NCBI RefSeq assembly: GCF_014396785.1
Contig: NZ_CP060718.1
Location: forward strand, 888,501-952,500
DNA: 64,000 nucleotides
DNA from: Sphingomonas lutea
GTDB lineage: Bacteria; Pseudomonadota; Alphaproteobacteria; Sphingomonadales; Sphingomonadaceae
Direction: 5' to 3'
Shown here: positions 20,523 to 30,052 of the stretch, in pieces
Position numbering within the stretch: the stretch's first letter is position 1
Layout: every line of letters begins with the position of its first letter
Translations under genes and position numbers: made by a program
Notes under the pieces: generated by a model
Told to the model about the DNA's origin: nothing
The model's database searches: none
The model's input: only the letters and a program-made list of their open reading frames with translations

Positions 20523-21358
20523 GTTTGGAGATTCTCTCCGAAAACCGGTCGCACGGCGGGCGGCAGCTCGTCGTCAAGCACGCGTCCGCCGCGACGGGCA
20601 CGAAAATGACCTTCTCGATCTTCCTGCCGCCGCAGGCCGAGTCGGGGCCGTGCCCGGTGGTCTGGTATCTGTCGGGCCTGACCTGCAGCCATGCCAACGT
20701 GACCGAGAAGGGCGAATATCGCGCCGCCTGCGCCGAGCATGGCCTGATCTTCGTCGCGCCCGACACCAGCCCACGCGGCGAGGAGGTGCCGGATGGCGAG
20801 GGCTATGATTTCGGCAAAGGGGCGGGCTTTTACGTCGATGCGACGCAGGCGCCGTGGTCGCAGCACTTTCACATGTGGACCTACGTCACGCAGGAGCTGC
20901 CAGCGCTGATCGCCGCCGAATATCCGGTCGACATGGGCCGCCAGGCGATCACTGGCCATTCGATGGGCGGGCACGGCGCGCTGACGGTCGCGCTGCGCCA
21001 TCCCGATCGCTTCCGCAGCGTCTCGGCCTTCGCACCGATCGTCGCGCCAAGCCAGGTGCCGTGGGGGCAGAAGGCGCTCGGCGGCTACCTTGGCAACGAC
21101 CGCGCTGCGTGGCGCAAGCACGACGCAGTGGCGCTGATCGAGGATGGCGCGCGCGTGCCCGAACTGCTGGTCGACGTCGGCACCGCCGACAATTTCCTCG
21201 AGCAGGAGTTGCGCCCCGCATTGCTCGAACGCGCCTGCGCCGACGCGGGGATTGCGCTGACGCTCAACCGCCGCGAGGGTTACGACCACAGCTATTATTT
21301 CATCTCGACCTTCATGGCCGATCACTTGGCCTGGCACGCGGAGCGGCTGCGGGCATGA
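20519..21358 (+). CDS. fghA: S-formylglutathione hydrolase
   Basis: Serine esterase of 279 residues that splits S-formylglutathione into formate and glutathione, the step after AdhC. The fold begins with [24 protein letters not shown]-like oxyanion strand and [15 protein letters not shown] follow; the nucleophile is Ser in [19 protein letters not shown]; the Asp is in [15 protein letters not shown] and the His in [16 protein letters not shown] 20519 was chosen since it overlaps the VOC stop (GTGA) and matches family length. The stop in turn overlaps the next start (ATGA). Confidence 0.94.
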   Translation: MSLEILSENRSHGGRQLVVKHASAATGTKMTFSIFLPPQAESGPCPVVWYLSGLTCSHANVTEKGEYRAACAEHGLIFVAPDTSPRGEEVPDGEGYDFGKGAGFYVDATQAPWSQHFHMWTYVTQELPALIAAEYPVDMGRQAITGHSMGGHGALTVALRHPDRFRSVSAFAPIVAPSQVPWGQKALGGYLGNDRAAWRKHDAVALIEDGARVPELLVDVGTADNFLEQELRPALLERACADAGIALTLNRREGYDHSYYFISTFMADHLAWHAERLRA

Positions 21359-22614
21359 TCCCCGGCCTCGAGCCGTGGGCGCAGGAGGCGCTCGGGGCCG
21401 GAGTCGGGCTCGCCATCGGTGCGCTGGTCGGGCTCGAGCGCGGCTTCAAATTGCGCGACCAGAAAGCGGGGACGCGGGTCGCGGGGGTGCGCACCTTTTC
21501 GCTGATGGGGCTCGCCGCGGGAATCGCGGGGGTCATCGCCCATCGCCAGCCGCTCGCCGCCGCGGCGGTGCTCCTGGCGATGCTCGGCTACCTCGCCATC
21601 GCCTATGCTCCACGGCTCACGGCCAAGGGCGACGCGACCAGCCCGATCGCCGCCGCCGCGACCACCGCCGCAGCCTTTCTCGCGGGGCTCGGCAGTATCG
21701 GGCTGGCGCTCGCCACGGCGGCGGTGATCGTCTTCATCCTTGCGCTCAAGGACGACCTCCACGAATTCGTCGATCGGCTCGACAAAAAGGACATTCACGC
21801 GCTCGCCCGCTACGGCATCATCGCGCTCGCCGTCCTGCCCTTCCTGCCCGACCAGCCGATGGGGCCGTACGGCGCGTGGAACCCGTCGAAGCTGTGGTGG
21901 GTGGTGGTGCTGGTCACCGGCTTCTCCTTCGCCGGTTACGTCGCCAACCGCATTTTCGGCGCGCGCCACGGGACCATTGCCACAGCCTTGATCGGCGGCG
22001 CTTACAGTTCGACCGCGGTCACCCAGTCGCTGTCGCAGCGGCTCGGTTCGGGCGAGGGCGGCGGGGCCGAGCCGGCCGGGATCGCGCTCGCCAGCGCGGT
22101 CATGTATCTGCGCGTCATCGTGCTGGTGGCGATCCTCGCCAACCGCATCCTGATTCCCTTCGTGCTCCTGCTCGCGCCTGCGCTGATCATCGCCTGGGTC
22201 GCAGGCTGGTGGCTGTACCGAAAGGCCGAGCATAGCGATGCGCCGATCCCGCCGGGCAATCCGATCGCACTCAAGCCGGCGCTCGGCTTCCTTGCTTTCG
22301 TCGCCATCGCCGCGGTCGTCGCGCGCTGGGCACAGGGGACGTTCGGGGAGCAGGGCATCGCCGTGCTGCTGTTCCTGATGGGGTCGATGGACGTCGATGC
22401 CTCGATCGTCACCGCTGGCGGATTGCCGCCACAATCGATCGGCGCGGCGCTCGCGGCGATCGCCATTGGCGGGACCATCATCGCCAATATGGCGGTGAAA
22501 ATCGGCGTGGTGTTGAGCTATGCGAAGGGCAAGGGGACGTCGGCGGCGCTTGCGCTGCTGGCCAGCACCCTGGTCCTGGCGGGCAGCATCGCAGTGGCGT
22601 GGATGCGGCTCTAG
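21355..22614 (+). CDS. MgtC/DUF4010-like membrane protein
   Basis: Inner-membrane protein of 419 residues with roughly eleven to twelve hydrophobic helices. The N-terminal part (GAGVGLAIGALVGLERGFKL, then AGTRVAGVRTFSLMGLAAGI) carries the MgtC-like signature; the rest resembles DUF4010 proteins, including GGAYSSTAVTQSLSQR. Function in this family is not settled, though MgtC relatives affect survival in low magnesium. It is joined to fghA by ATGA and so lies in the formaldehyde operon, probably by position only. It overlaps the 3' end of the convergent cupin gene by 4 bases. Confidence 0.8.
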   Translation: MIPGLEPWAQEALGAGVGLAIGALVGLERGFKLRDQKAGTRVAGVRTFSLMGLAAGIAGVIAHRQPLAAAAVLLAMLGYLAIAYAPRLTAKGDATSPIAAAATTAAAFLAGLGSIGLALATAAVIVFILALKDDLHEFVDRLDKKDIHALARYGIIALAVLPFLPDQPMGPYGAWNPSKLWWVVVLVTGFSFAGYVANRIFGARHGTIATALIGGAYSSTAVTQSLSQRLGSGEGGGAEPAGIALASAVMYLRVIVLVAILANRILIPFVLLLAPALIIAWVAGWWLYRKAEHSDAPIPPGNPIALKPALGFLAFVAIAAVVARWAQGTFGEQGIAVLLFLMGSMDVDASIVTAGGLPPQSIGAALAAIAIGGTIIANMAVKIGVVLSYAKGKGTSAALALLASTLVLAGSIAVAWMRL

Positions 22615-22952
22615 CGCGGTTCGACGATCAGATATTGGACCGTCGTGGCGCCGATATTCAGCACCTCGTGCCAGGCGATGCCCTCGCTCGAAAAGCTGCT
22701 GCCCGGCTTGATCTCCGCCTCGCGAACACCCTTCGCGTCGGTGATCCGCATCCGCCCGCCGGACAGAGCGTAGCCGAAGTGGCGGTCGTGCAGGTGGCGC
22801 TCGTGCCCTACGCCGGGCGCGAAGGTGCAGCGCAGCACGCGCTGGTGTGCGTCGTCATGCAATTTCTCGCACACCGGCCTGCCCTGCCAGCCCGCCGCGA
22901 GCGGATCGGGCAGGGGCGCGGCACCTTGCAGGGCCAGCCACAAAGCAATCAT
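22611..22952 (-). CDS. small cupin-domain protein
   Basis: A 113-residue protein with one cupin barrel. Likely metal ligands are the His cluster in GHERHLHDRHFGYALSGG and His in GIAWHEVLNIG. The N-terminus MIALWLALQGAAPLPDPLAA may be a weak export signal, and the pair Cys-Cys (VCEKLHDD, LRCTFAP) could form a disulfide if it is exported. ATG 22952 overlaps the stop of the upstream gene (ATGA), so the two are coupled. No substrate can be read. Confidence 0.7.
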   Translation of the reverse strand: MIALWLALQGAAPLPDPLAAGWQGRPVCEKLHDDAHQRVLRCTFAPGVGHERHLHDRHFGYALSGGRMRITDAKGVREAEIKPGSSFSSEGIAWHEVLNIGATTVQYLIVEPR

Positions 22953-24190
22953 CGGCTGACGATCCGCCGCGCGGTGATCAGCACCTGCAACTCGTCGGTG
23001 CGCGGATTGAGGAAGTCGAGCCGGACGCGCCCGTCGGGCAGCTCGCTGGTGATCGCCGGTGCCGAACTGTTGGTCAGCGCCCAGCCCGCGGGCAAGACCA
23101 CGGCATTGGCGGCGCGCCCGAATGTCCGGTCCCACACCAGTTCATCGCCAACCATCTTGTAGCGCTCGGGATCGGTATAGGTCTCGGTGATGCGGATGCG
23201 CGTGCTTCCGCCGCGCGGCACAGGCGGGAAGGAGAAGACCACCGCCTCGGTTTCCGGGGTGACGTCCTTGGTGTCGGGGGCGGCGCGTGTGATCGCGGCG
23301 CCCCTCAGCACTTTGTGCCGCAGCGGCGCACCGGTATCGAGCACCATCCCGCCCGGATCGGCGACGCTGCTGCCGGCGCGTACGACGTTGACGTAAGTCC
23401 CGACGCCGGCCTTGGTCTCGGTATAATCGTGCGACAGGTCGAAGCGGTGCGTTTCGGGCTGCTGAAGATAATAGACAATCTCGCGCGTCTGCGCGGCACG
23501 CTCGTCGAGCCGCGCGGCGGGCACGCTGCTGGGGCCGGACGCGACCGCGGCGGGACGGGCCTTGATGACCAGCGGCGACTGCGCCGGGCTGACGTCGATG
23601 AAACTGACCTTGATGCGGCCGTCGCGTTCCTGAAGCACCTGCGCGGGCATGCTGGAATAGGTCAGGCGATAGCCCGCGGGCAGCACGACGGCATTGCGGT
23701 CGATTCCAAGCGGCCGGCTGAAAACGATGGTGTCGCCTTCGACAAAATAGCTCTTCGCATCCTCATAGGTCTTGTCGATCAGGATACGACCCTCACCGCC
23801 CTTGGGCACGGGCCGGGCGAGCGTGACCTGGACATATTCGCCCTCCGGGTCGGCATTCTTCGATCCGGCAGCGCGCGCGGCGGTGCCCGGCACGATGCGA
23901 AACGGCAGAGGCTTGCCCGTGGCGAGGTCGGTGACCCGCTCGTCGGACGCGCGGCTGCCCTTGCGGATCGGGTTGAAATATTTCGTCGCGCCCGCGTCGG
24001 TCGCGCTGACCCAGTAGAGGATTCGGAACTTGGCCGACCCAGGCACGAGCAATTCGTAGCGCGTGTAGGAATCGTCGGTCAGCTGGGTGGCTGCGGTATC
24101 TTCCGGCGGCTGCGAGTCCCTTGCGAGATTTTGCGCCTGCGCGGGGGACAGGACCAGGATTAGCGCCCAGGCCGCATGTTTGCTCGGCAT
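22949..24190 (-). CDS. hypothetical secreted protein with a duplicated beta module
   Basis: I do not recognise this 413-residue protein. It begins with a signal peptide (MPSKHAAWALILVLSPAQAQ). The mature part holds two copies of one module: each has a variable front, then a strand set ending in AVVLPAGYRLTYSSMPAQVL with RIKVSFIDVSP...LVIKAR in copy one (about residues 165-215), and AVVLPAGWALTNSSAPAITS with RVRLDFLNPRTDELQVLITA in copy two (about 360-410). This points to internal duplication of a beta-sandwich, probably periplasmic or surface-exposed. A proline/alanine-rich linker separates the copies. Coupled with the cupin gene and adjacent to tRNA-Glu. Confidence 0.65.
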   Translation of the reverse strand: MPSKHAAWALILVLSPAQAQNLARDSQPPEDTAATQLTDDSYTRYELLVPGSAKFRILYWVSATDAGATKYFNPIRKGSRASDERVTDLATGKPLPFRIVPGTAARAAGSKNADPEGEYVQVTLARPVPKGGEGRILIDKTYEDAKSYFVEGDTIVFSRPLGIDRNAVVLPAGYRLTYSSMPAQVLQERDGRIKVSFIDVSPAQSPLVIKARPAAVASGPSSVPAARLDERAAQTREIVYYLQQPETHRFDLSHDYTETKAGVGTYVNVVRAGSSVADPGGMVLDTGAPLRHKVLRGAAITRAAPDTKDVTPETEAVVFSFPPVPRGGSTRIRITETYTDPERYKMVGDELVWDRTFGRAANAVVLPAGWALTNSSAPAITSELPDGRVRLDFLNPRTDELQVLITARRIVSR

Positions 24191-24212
24191 CCGGGCGGGA
24201 CCTTTCCGAAGA

Positions 24213-24287
24213 TGGTGACCCCTACGGGAATCGAACCCGTGTTTCAGCCGTGAAAGGGCCGCGTCCTAACCGCTAGACGAAGGGGCC
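24213..24287 (-). tRNA. tRNA-Glu (anticodon TTC)
   Basis: On the minus strand the sequence starts GGCCCCTTCGTCTAGCGG and ends GGTTCGATTCCCGTAGGGGTC followed by A and an encoded CCA. Acceptor arms GGCCCCT and AGGGGTC pair with one G-U. The anticodon arm reads CGGCCCTTTCACGGCTG with TTC in the loop. It lies between the recJ 3' end and the start of the secreted-protein gene. Confidence 0.95.
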
Positions 24288-24341
24288 GTGAGGCGCGAGG
24301 GCCGGTTAGGCGAGGGGTCGCGCCCGGTCAACCTCAAGCGA

Positions 24342-26093
24342 TCAGGCGATCGCCGCATCCTCGACGTGCATCTCGGCCGCGTTGCCGCCATTCCACTCGT
24401 CGCGCTTGATCGTCCCCGCCAGCCACCAGCGCCGATCGGCGGGGGAGGCGAGCAGCGCCTGGCCAAGCTCGGTCTCGGCGCTGCGGAAGGCGATCCACTT
24501 GAAGCTCTTGCCATCGTCGCCGCAGGCAATGCCGCGGACGTGGCCGTCGCCGACGATCCCGGCCTTGAGCAGCCGCGCCGGGCCGGCCGCAACGCGCGGC
24601 GCGGGCCAGCCGGCGCCATAAGGCCCGGCACTGTCGAGCGCATCGCACAAAGCCGCCGCAACTCCGCCCGGCGCAAGCAGGGCATCGAGCATCAGGGCGC
24701 GGTCGCCGCGCGCCTTCTCGACATCCGCCGCCACCCGCGCATTGAGGAACTCGCGCAACGGCTCAAGTCCGCCAGCCGGAAGCGTTAGCCCCGCTGCCAT
24801 CGCGTGACCGCCGCCGGCGAGCAGCAGCCCGCTGTCCTTGGCGGCGAGCACCGCCGCGCCAAGGTCGACGCCCGAGATCGATCGGCCCGAGCCCTTGCCC
24901 GTGCGATCGTCGCATTCGGCGATGACGATCGCCGGACGCCCGAACCGTTCCTTGAGCCGCGCCGCGGCGATGCCGATCACGCCCTGGTGCCAGCCGGGGC
25001 TCATGACCACGATCACCGGATCGTCGGCATGCTTGTGCGCCTGGATCTGCGCCTGGTCGGTGACCAGCATCTCGATCGCCCGGCGCTCTTCGTTGAGGCG
25101 GTCGAGCTCGACCGCGATGGTCCGCGCTTCCTCGGGGTCGGTCGCGGTCAGCAGGCGCACGCCAAGGTCCGACTTGCCGACGCGCCCGCCGGCATTGATC
25201 CGCGGGCCCAGTGCGAAGCCGAGGTCGCGGCACACCGGCGGCTTCACCAGCCGCGCCGCTTCGGCAAGCGCGCTCATCCCGATATTCTGCCGCGCCGCCA
25301 TGACCTTGAGGCCTTGCGTCACAAAGGCGCGGTTGAGCGTCTTCAGGCGCGCGACGTCGGCCACCGTGCCGAGCGCGACGAGATCGAGCAGGTCGAGAAT
25401 CCTGGGCTCCTCGCGCTCCGTAAAAAATCCCCGCCCGCGCAATTCGCGCAGCAGCGCCACCCCGAGCAGGAAGGCGACGCCGACCGCGGCGAGATGTCCG
25501 TGCGCGGCGCCGTCATCGCTCTCGTCGAGGCGGTTGGGATTGATCATCGCGAACGCATCGGGAAGGCGGCTGGCGCATTGGTGATGGTCGACGACGATCA
25601 CGTCGAGGCCCGCTGCCTTGGCCTCGTCGAGCGCCTCGAAGGCCTGCGCGCCGCAATCGACACACACCGCCACGCCCGCGCCGCGCCCCTTGAGCTCGAC
25701 CAGCGCCTTGCCCGAGGGGCCATAGCCTTCCATCAGCCGGTCCGGGATGTAGGCGATCGGCGTCGCGCCCAGCCGCCGCAGCAGCAGCACGAGCAAGGCC
25801 GCGCTGGTCGCCCCGTCGACGTCGTAATCGCCGAAAATCGCGATCGTCTCGCCGCTCTCGATCGCATCGGCAAGCCGCGCCGCGCCCTTGTCCATGTCCT
25901 TGAAGCAGGACGGATCGGGCAGAAAATCGCGGATGCGCGGGTCGCGATGGCGCGCCAGGTCTTCGCGCTCGACCCCGCGGGCGAGCAGCAGTTCGTCGAC
26001 CAATGTGTCGAGGCCCACGGCGGGCTCGGCTGCGCGGCGCCAGCGCCACGGCTGGCCGCTGACCGACTTTTCGATGCCGAGGGCAAGGCTCAT
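24342..26093 (-). CDS. recJ: single-stranded-DNA-specific exonuclease RecJ
   Basis: DHH-family 5'-3' exonuclease of 583 residues used in recombination and mismatch repair. The phosphoesterase motifs are IAIFGDYDVDGATSAALLV, VCVDCGAQ, VIVVDHHQ and ALGTVADVARL; the DHHA1 part has GRSISGVDLGAAVLAAK and LLLAGGGHAMAAGLTL; an OB-like domain closes the protein. The catalytic Asp/His set is complete. ATG 26093 overlaps the stop of the PH-domain gene (ATGA), so it is the last gene in a run that begins with glpX. Confidence 0.94.
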   Translation of the reverse strand: MSLALGIEKSVSGQPWRWRRAAEPAVGLDTLVDELLLARGVEREDLARHRDPRIRDFLPDPSCFKDMDKGAARLADAIESGETIAIFGDYDVDGATSAALLVLLLRRLGATPIAYIPDRLMEGYGPSGKALVELKGRGAGVAVCVDCGAQAFEALDEAKAAGLDVIVVDHHQCASRLPDAFAMINPNRLDESDDGAAHGHLAAVGVAFLLGVALLRELRGRGFFTEREEPRILDLLDLVALGTVADVARLKTLNRAFVTQGLKVMAARQNIGMSALAEAARLVKPPVCRDLGFALGPRINAGGRVGKSDLGVRLLTATDPEEARTIAVELDRLNEERRAIEMLVTDQAQIQAHKHADDPVIVVMSPGWHQGVIGIAAARLKERFGRPAIVIAECDDRTGKGSGRSISGVDLGAAVLAAKDSGLLLAGGGHAMAAGLTLPAGGLEPLREFLNARVAADVEKARGDRALMLDALLAPGGVAAALCDALDSAGPYGAGWPAPRVAAGPARLLKAGIVGDGHVRGIACGDDGKSFKWIAFRSAETELGQALLASPADRRWWLAGTIKRDEWNGGNAAEMHVEDAAIA

Positions 26094-27658
26094 GCGGGCA
26101 GGTCTAGCAGGTCCTTGCGCAGCGCGCGCGCCGTGGCGCTGGGGATTGCGGGGATAATGTGCCCGTCCGCGCCGCCCCCCGCGACGCCGAAATGCAACGT
26201 CGCGGTCCCGAACAGCCGCGAGACGAGGTTTTCAGTCAGGTCGATGCTCTGGATCTTGGCCGTCGGCAGGATCGTCAGCCGCCGCCGCCACCAGCCGCTG
26301 CGCACCAGGAGGCGGTCGCCGTCGAGGGCGTAAGCGGCGCGATGCCACGCCAGCCAGCGCAGCAGGGTCGCGCCGACGACCACGGCCAGCAGGATGGTGG
26401 CGGACAGGCGCATCGGCCGCAGCGATTCGGAGACGTTCGCGGCAACCACCGGGTCGAGCATCGGCGGCACCAGGACCAAGGCGCCGACGATCAGGCCGAG
26501 CAGCAGGATGACTGGCGAAAGGCCGATGGCAAAGGCGGTGACGTAGGCCTTGGACAGGCGCTGCCATGCGGCGTCGCGCGCAATCGGCCGCCACGCCAGC
26601 TCATCCAACACCCGGTCCACCTCATCGTCGTCGGCGAGCGGGGCAAGGACGTGGTCGCCGCTGCCCTCGTCGCGCGCCAGGCTCTGCAGCTTGAGCTCAC
26701 GCCAGCCGAAGCGGTCGCGGACCGGGCCGGTGGCGACGACCACTGCCTGCGCGCGGCGCGCGGGCAGAGTGACGTCGGTGCGCGTGAGAAGCCCGCGGCG
26801 GCGGCGTAGGCCCGCCCCGGTGCGGTCCAGCCGAAAGCCGAAATCGCGCACGATGGTGCGGACCACGCCCGTTGCGAGGCCGACCACCAGCAGCAGCAAG
26901 GTCCCCGCGACCGCCGCACCGGCGCGATGCTCGACCAGATATTGCGCGAGCGGGTGGTTGCCCTCGGCAAGGCCAATCCAGAAGCGGCGGTTGAGCGGAT
27001 CGAAGCCGAGCAGGTCGCCCATGGTCTGGGTCAGGCCGAACAGCCCGGCGAACACCGCGAGCGAGAAATTGAACGTGCCCGACAGGAACAGTCGCCGAAG
27101 GTCCATCGCATAGACCGGCGGCCGTTCGTCGCCGGCGTCCGCCTCGACCGCCGCCGCCGCGACGCCCCGCCGCGCCCGGACAAGGTCGCGGATTTCGTGC
27201 GCGCGCCGCAGCGTGATGGCGTGGATCACGGCCTCTTCGCCGTCGCCCCCGCCGCCGCCACTGCCCGTTTCGAATTTTACTTCGGCCAGGCCGAGCAGGC
27301 GGGCGAACAGGGGCTGCTTGATGTCGACGTCCTGGATCCGGTCGAACGGGATCGATCGGTGGCGGCGGCTGATGATGCCGCTGTCGATGCGGATGTCGGA
27401 CGCGCCGACGCGGAAGGAAAAGCGCGTCCAGTAGAGGAAGATGCCGATGACCAGAAATGCCAACAGGCCGATCGCGCCGAGCAGCGCCGTGGTCCACCGC
27501 CCCGACACCGCAAGGTAGCCGATCGCGACATAGCCGCCGGCGATGCCGCGCAGCGCTCCGCCCAGGCCCGACAGCAGGAACAGCGGATGCAGGCGCTCGG
27601 GCGCGCCCTCTTCGGGACGGTCAGGCGAAGTCGGTTCGGACATGTTCGCGAATGGCAT
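26090..27658 (-). CDS. membrane protein with bacterial PH domains (YdbT-like)
   Basis: Membrane protein of 522 residues with paired helices and three DUF304/bPH2-type domains: one after the first helix pair (RFSFRVGASDIRIDSGIISR...SIPFDRIQDVDIKQ), one in the middle (DFGFRLDRTGAGLRRRRGLL) and one at the end (RAAYALDGDRLLVRSGWWRR...KIQSIDLTENLVSRLFG). This is the architecture of YdbT-type proteins, which work with a smaller YdbS partner, encoded just upstream here. ATG 27658 gives 522 residues; ATG 27643 (MSEPTSPDRPEE) is equally possible. A glycine-rich insert (GSGGGGGDGEE) lies in the first PH domain. Confidence 0.8.
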   Translation of the reverse strand: MPFANMSEPTSPDRPEEGAPERLHPLFLLSGLGGALRGIAGGYVAIGYLAVSGRWTTALLGAIGLLAFLVIGIFLYWTRFSFRVGASDIRIDSGIISRRHRSIPFDRIQDVDIKQPLFARLLGLAEVKFETGSGGGGGDGEEAVIHAITLRRAHEIRDLVRARRGVAAAAVEADAGDERPPVYAMDLRRLFLSGTFNFSLAVFAGLFGLTQTMGDLLGFDPLNRRFWIGLAEGNHPLAQYLVEHRAGAAVAGTLLLLVVGLATGVVRTIVRDFGFRLDRTGAGLRRRRGLLTRTDVTLPARRAQAVVVATGPVRDRFGWRELKLQSLARDEGSGDHVLAPLADDDEVDRVLDELAWRPIARDAAWQRLSKAYVTAFAIGLSPVILLLGLIVGALVLVPPMLDPVVAANVSESLRPMRLSATILLAVVVGATLLRWLAWHRAAYALDGDRLLVRSGWWRRRLTILPTAKIQSIDLTENLVSRLFGTATLHFGVAGGGADGHIIPAIPSATARALRKDLLDLPA

Positions 27659-28100
27659 CGCGCATTTCCGCCGCGCGCTCCGGCCCCAGGCCGGGCAAAG
27701 TGACGATGCTGTTGTGCGTCCCCGCGGTGTGGACGACGAGGGTCGCGGTGCCGAACATCTTGTCGAGCGGACCCCGCGTCACGTCGAGATGCTGGACCCG
27801 CACCAGGGGCACGACGGTGTCGCGGTGGAACAGCCAGCCGCGCACCACCTGGAGCAGGCGCTCGCTGAGGCCGTAGCGAAGCCGCTGGTAGATCCGCTGG
27901 GGGGCGACGGCGACGCCCGACAGGCCAAGCGCGGCGAATAGCGCGGGCAGAGCGCCGGCAAAGCGCGTCTCGTTGAGGAGGACGGCGTTGATGACCAGGG
28001 AAATGCCGATCAGCACCAGCCAGGTGATGGCGATGCGCACGCGCAACACGTTCTTGTAGCCCGGCTCGACCGGCTGCAGCTGCGGCTCGTCCCCCTCCAT
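27621..28100 (-). CDS. PH-domain membrane protein (YdbS-like)
   Basis: Companion of the gene above: 159 residues with two membrane helices (AITWLVLIGISLVINAVLL and ALFAALGLSGVAVAPQ) followed by one bPH2 domain whose core is RYGLSERLLQVVRGWLFHRD, VVPLVRVQHLDVTRGPLDKM and FGTATLVVHTAGTHNS. ATG 28100 is used; the frame continues upstream but only into glpX shadow. It overlaps the YdbT-like start by about 20-40 bases, so the two are coupled. Precise role in the envelope is unknown. Confidence 0.8.
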   Translation of the reverse strand: MEGDEPQLQPVEPGYKNVLRVRIAITWLVLIGISLVINAVLLNETRFAGALPALFAALGLSGVAVAPQRIYQRLRYGLSERLLQVVRGWLFHRDTVVPLVRVQHLDVTRGPLDKMFGTATLVVHTAGTHNSIVTLPGLGPERAAEMRDAIREHVRTDFA

Positions 28101-28132
28101 GGCGCTAAGATGGGTGACCGCTGGCCCGCGGT

Positions 28133-29130
28133 CTAGAGAGTGCGCTGGCTGCCGAGCTTGTAATGCTCGGTCGCGACGCGGCGGACGGTGCCGGAGCTGG
28201 CGCGCATGACGATGCTTTCGGTCGTCACCCGGTTCTTTTCCTTGTGCACGCCCTTGAGCAGGGATCCGTCGGTGACGCCCGTGGCGGCAAAGATGCAATC
28301 GCCCTTGGCCATGTCGTCGAGGGTGTAGACGCGGTCGAGGTCCTCGATCCCCCAGCGCCGCGCGCGGGCGATCTCGTCGTCGTTGCGGAACAGCAGCTTG
28401 CCCTGGATCTGCCCGCCGACGCAGCGCAACGCCGCCGCGGCCAGAACACCCTCGGGCGCGCCGCCGCTGCCCATATAGACGTCGATGCCCGTGTCGGGGT
28501 CGGCGGTGGCGATGACGCCGGCAACGTCGCCGTCGGGGATGAGCTTGATGCCGCAGCCCAGCGCGCGCAGCTCGGCGATGATCTCGGCATGTCGCGGCCG
28601 GTCGAGCACGCAGGCGATGATGTCGCGCGGTTCGACGCCCTTGGCCTTGGCGATGGCGCGGACATTTTCGGTCGGCGACTTGTTGAGGTCGATCGTGCCT
28701 TCGGGATAGCCGGGGCCGACGGCCAATTTCTGCATATAGGTGTCGGGCGCGTTGAGCAGCCCGCCGCTTTCGGCAATCGCCAGCACGGCGAGCGCGTTCG
28801 GCCCGGCATTGGCGGTCAGCGTCGTGCCTTCGAGCGGATCGAGCGCGATGTCGATCCGCGGCCCGCTGCCCTGCGCGCAGCCGACTTCTTCGCCGATGAA
28901 CAGCATCGGGGCCTCGTCGCGTTCGCCTTCGCCGATGACGACGGTGCCGTGCATCGGCAGCTCGTTGAGCGCGGCGCGCATCGCTTCGACCGCGGCGGCA
29001 TCGGCGGCATCATTATCGCCGCGCCCGATCCATGCCGAAGCGGCGACGGCGGCAGCTTCGGTCACCCGGACCATTTCAAGCACGAGGACACGATCAAGGG
29101 CGGAAGGAGCGTTCGAGGGGTGCGGTTCAT
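28133..29130 (-). CDS. glpX: class II fructose-1,6-bisphosphatase (start region frameshifted)
   Basis: Gluconeogenic phosphatase that hydrolyses fructose 1,6-bisphosphate. The family signatures are LVLEMVRVTEAAAVAASAWI, TVVIGEGERDEAPMLFIGEE, RIDIALDPLEGTTLTANAGP and GIDVYMGSGGAPEGVLAAAA, in order. The N-terminus is disturbed: the frame that starts at ATG 29130 (MNRTP) enters the conserved frame only if one C is added to the run at 29117-29120, giving SNAPSALDRVLVLEM and about 332 residues. Without that change the first in-frame ATG is 29074, which would remove a conserved helix. I therefore place the start at 29130. A palindromic repeat lies upstream. Confidence 0.88.
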
Positions 29131-29193
29131 GGCGCAGCCGATAGGCGAGAGCCCCCGCGTTTGTCGAGGCGGCGAAAGCTGAGCCCCAAGTCC

Positions 29194-29265
29194 GTTTGGT
29201 GTCGAGCGCAGTCGAGACACGTTCGCCCGCGCGATGGTCCCTCGACTTCGCTCGGGACAAACGGG
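29194..29265. repeat. palindromic repeat pair upstream of glpX
   Basis: GTTTGGTGTCGAGCGCAGTC (29194-29213) continues GAGACACG and pairs in core sequence with CCCTCGACTTCGCTCGGGAC (about 29239-29258). Same pair of halves as inside the CoA-ligase gene (14873-14950). It fills most of the gap between glpX and the DUF2059-like gene and may act as a hairpin between them. Confidence 0.75.
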
Positions 29266-29271
29266 CTGTGA

Positions 29272-30006
29272 TTAGTCTTTGCCCTTCTTCATCGTTTTCT
29301 CCGGCTTGGGCAGGTGCGCGGTCTCCGCTTCCAGCCGCATGACCGCGCCTGGCATTGCGGTGATCATTTGCGGAAACGCTTGGACCATCGACCGCATGAC
29401 GTCGGGGTCGATCCACAGGCGCATCGTCTGCCCGGCGAAAGCGCGGCCGCTGTCGGTCGCCATGAAAGCGTTGATCTCGGTCAGCTGCTTCTCGTCGAAG
29501 CGGCGCGCGATCGACCGCGCCAGGCCCTCGCGCATCTTCGGCTCCATCAGCGCGCTGATCTTCACCAGCTCCTCGCCAATTACGCGCCGGATGATCTTCA
29601 GCCGTTCCTCGAAATGGGGATCGTCCTTGGCCAGCTCCTGGCGCAGCGTCAGGCCGCTCACCGGCTTTTTCTTCGTGTCCTTGGTGACGAAGTCGGCTTC
29701 GCGCAGCGACAGGAAGTGGTCGACCATGCCCCCGGCGAATTCGTCGAACATGCTGGCATAGGTCCCGACGGGCAGCACGCCCGCCGCCGTCGCCCGCGCC
29801 AGCGCCAGCCGCTGCGGCGCGGGGTCGGGCTGGGCGGGAAACAATTTGTCGAACATGCCCATCAACTGGGACATGTCGAAGTCGCTGGGCTTGAGCCTGG
29901 ACTCCCCGGACGCCTTTTCGGCGGCTTCCTCCGGCACGGGCTTGGCCAGCGTCGGCGTGGCAAAGGCGCCGGCAAGCAGCGCCGCACTGATCAGAATGAA
30001 TCGCAT
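29272..30006 (-). CDS. DUF2059-like secreted protein
   Basis: A 244-residue protein with a cleavable signal peptide (MRFILISAALLAGAFATPTL, cleavage likely after ALA-type residues). The mature part is helical; the C-terminal half (KMREGLARSIARRFDEKQLT, then EINAFMATDSGRAFAGQT) matches the helical repeat style of DUF2059 proteins. It ends in a Lys-rich tail (KPEKTMKKGKD). ATG 30006 was chosen because the signal peptide begins there; the frame upstream lacks family features. Function unknown. Confidence 0.75.
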   Translation of the reverse strand: MRFILISAALLAGAFATPTLAKPVPEEAAEKASGESRLKPSDFDMSQLMGMFDKLFPAQPDPAPQRLALARATAAGVLPVGTYASMFDEFAGGMVDHFLSLREADFVTKDTKKKPVSGLTLRQELAKDDPHFEERLKIIRRVIGEELVKISALMEPKMREGLARSIARRFDEKQLTEINAFMATDSGRAFAGQTMRLWIDPDVMRSMVQAFPQMITAMPGAVMRLEAETAHLPKPEKTMKKGKD

Positions 30007-30052
30007 CGATACCCCCGGCCGCAACCTATCAAGCCAAAGGGTGACCATCCAG

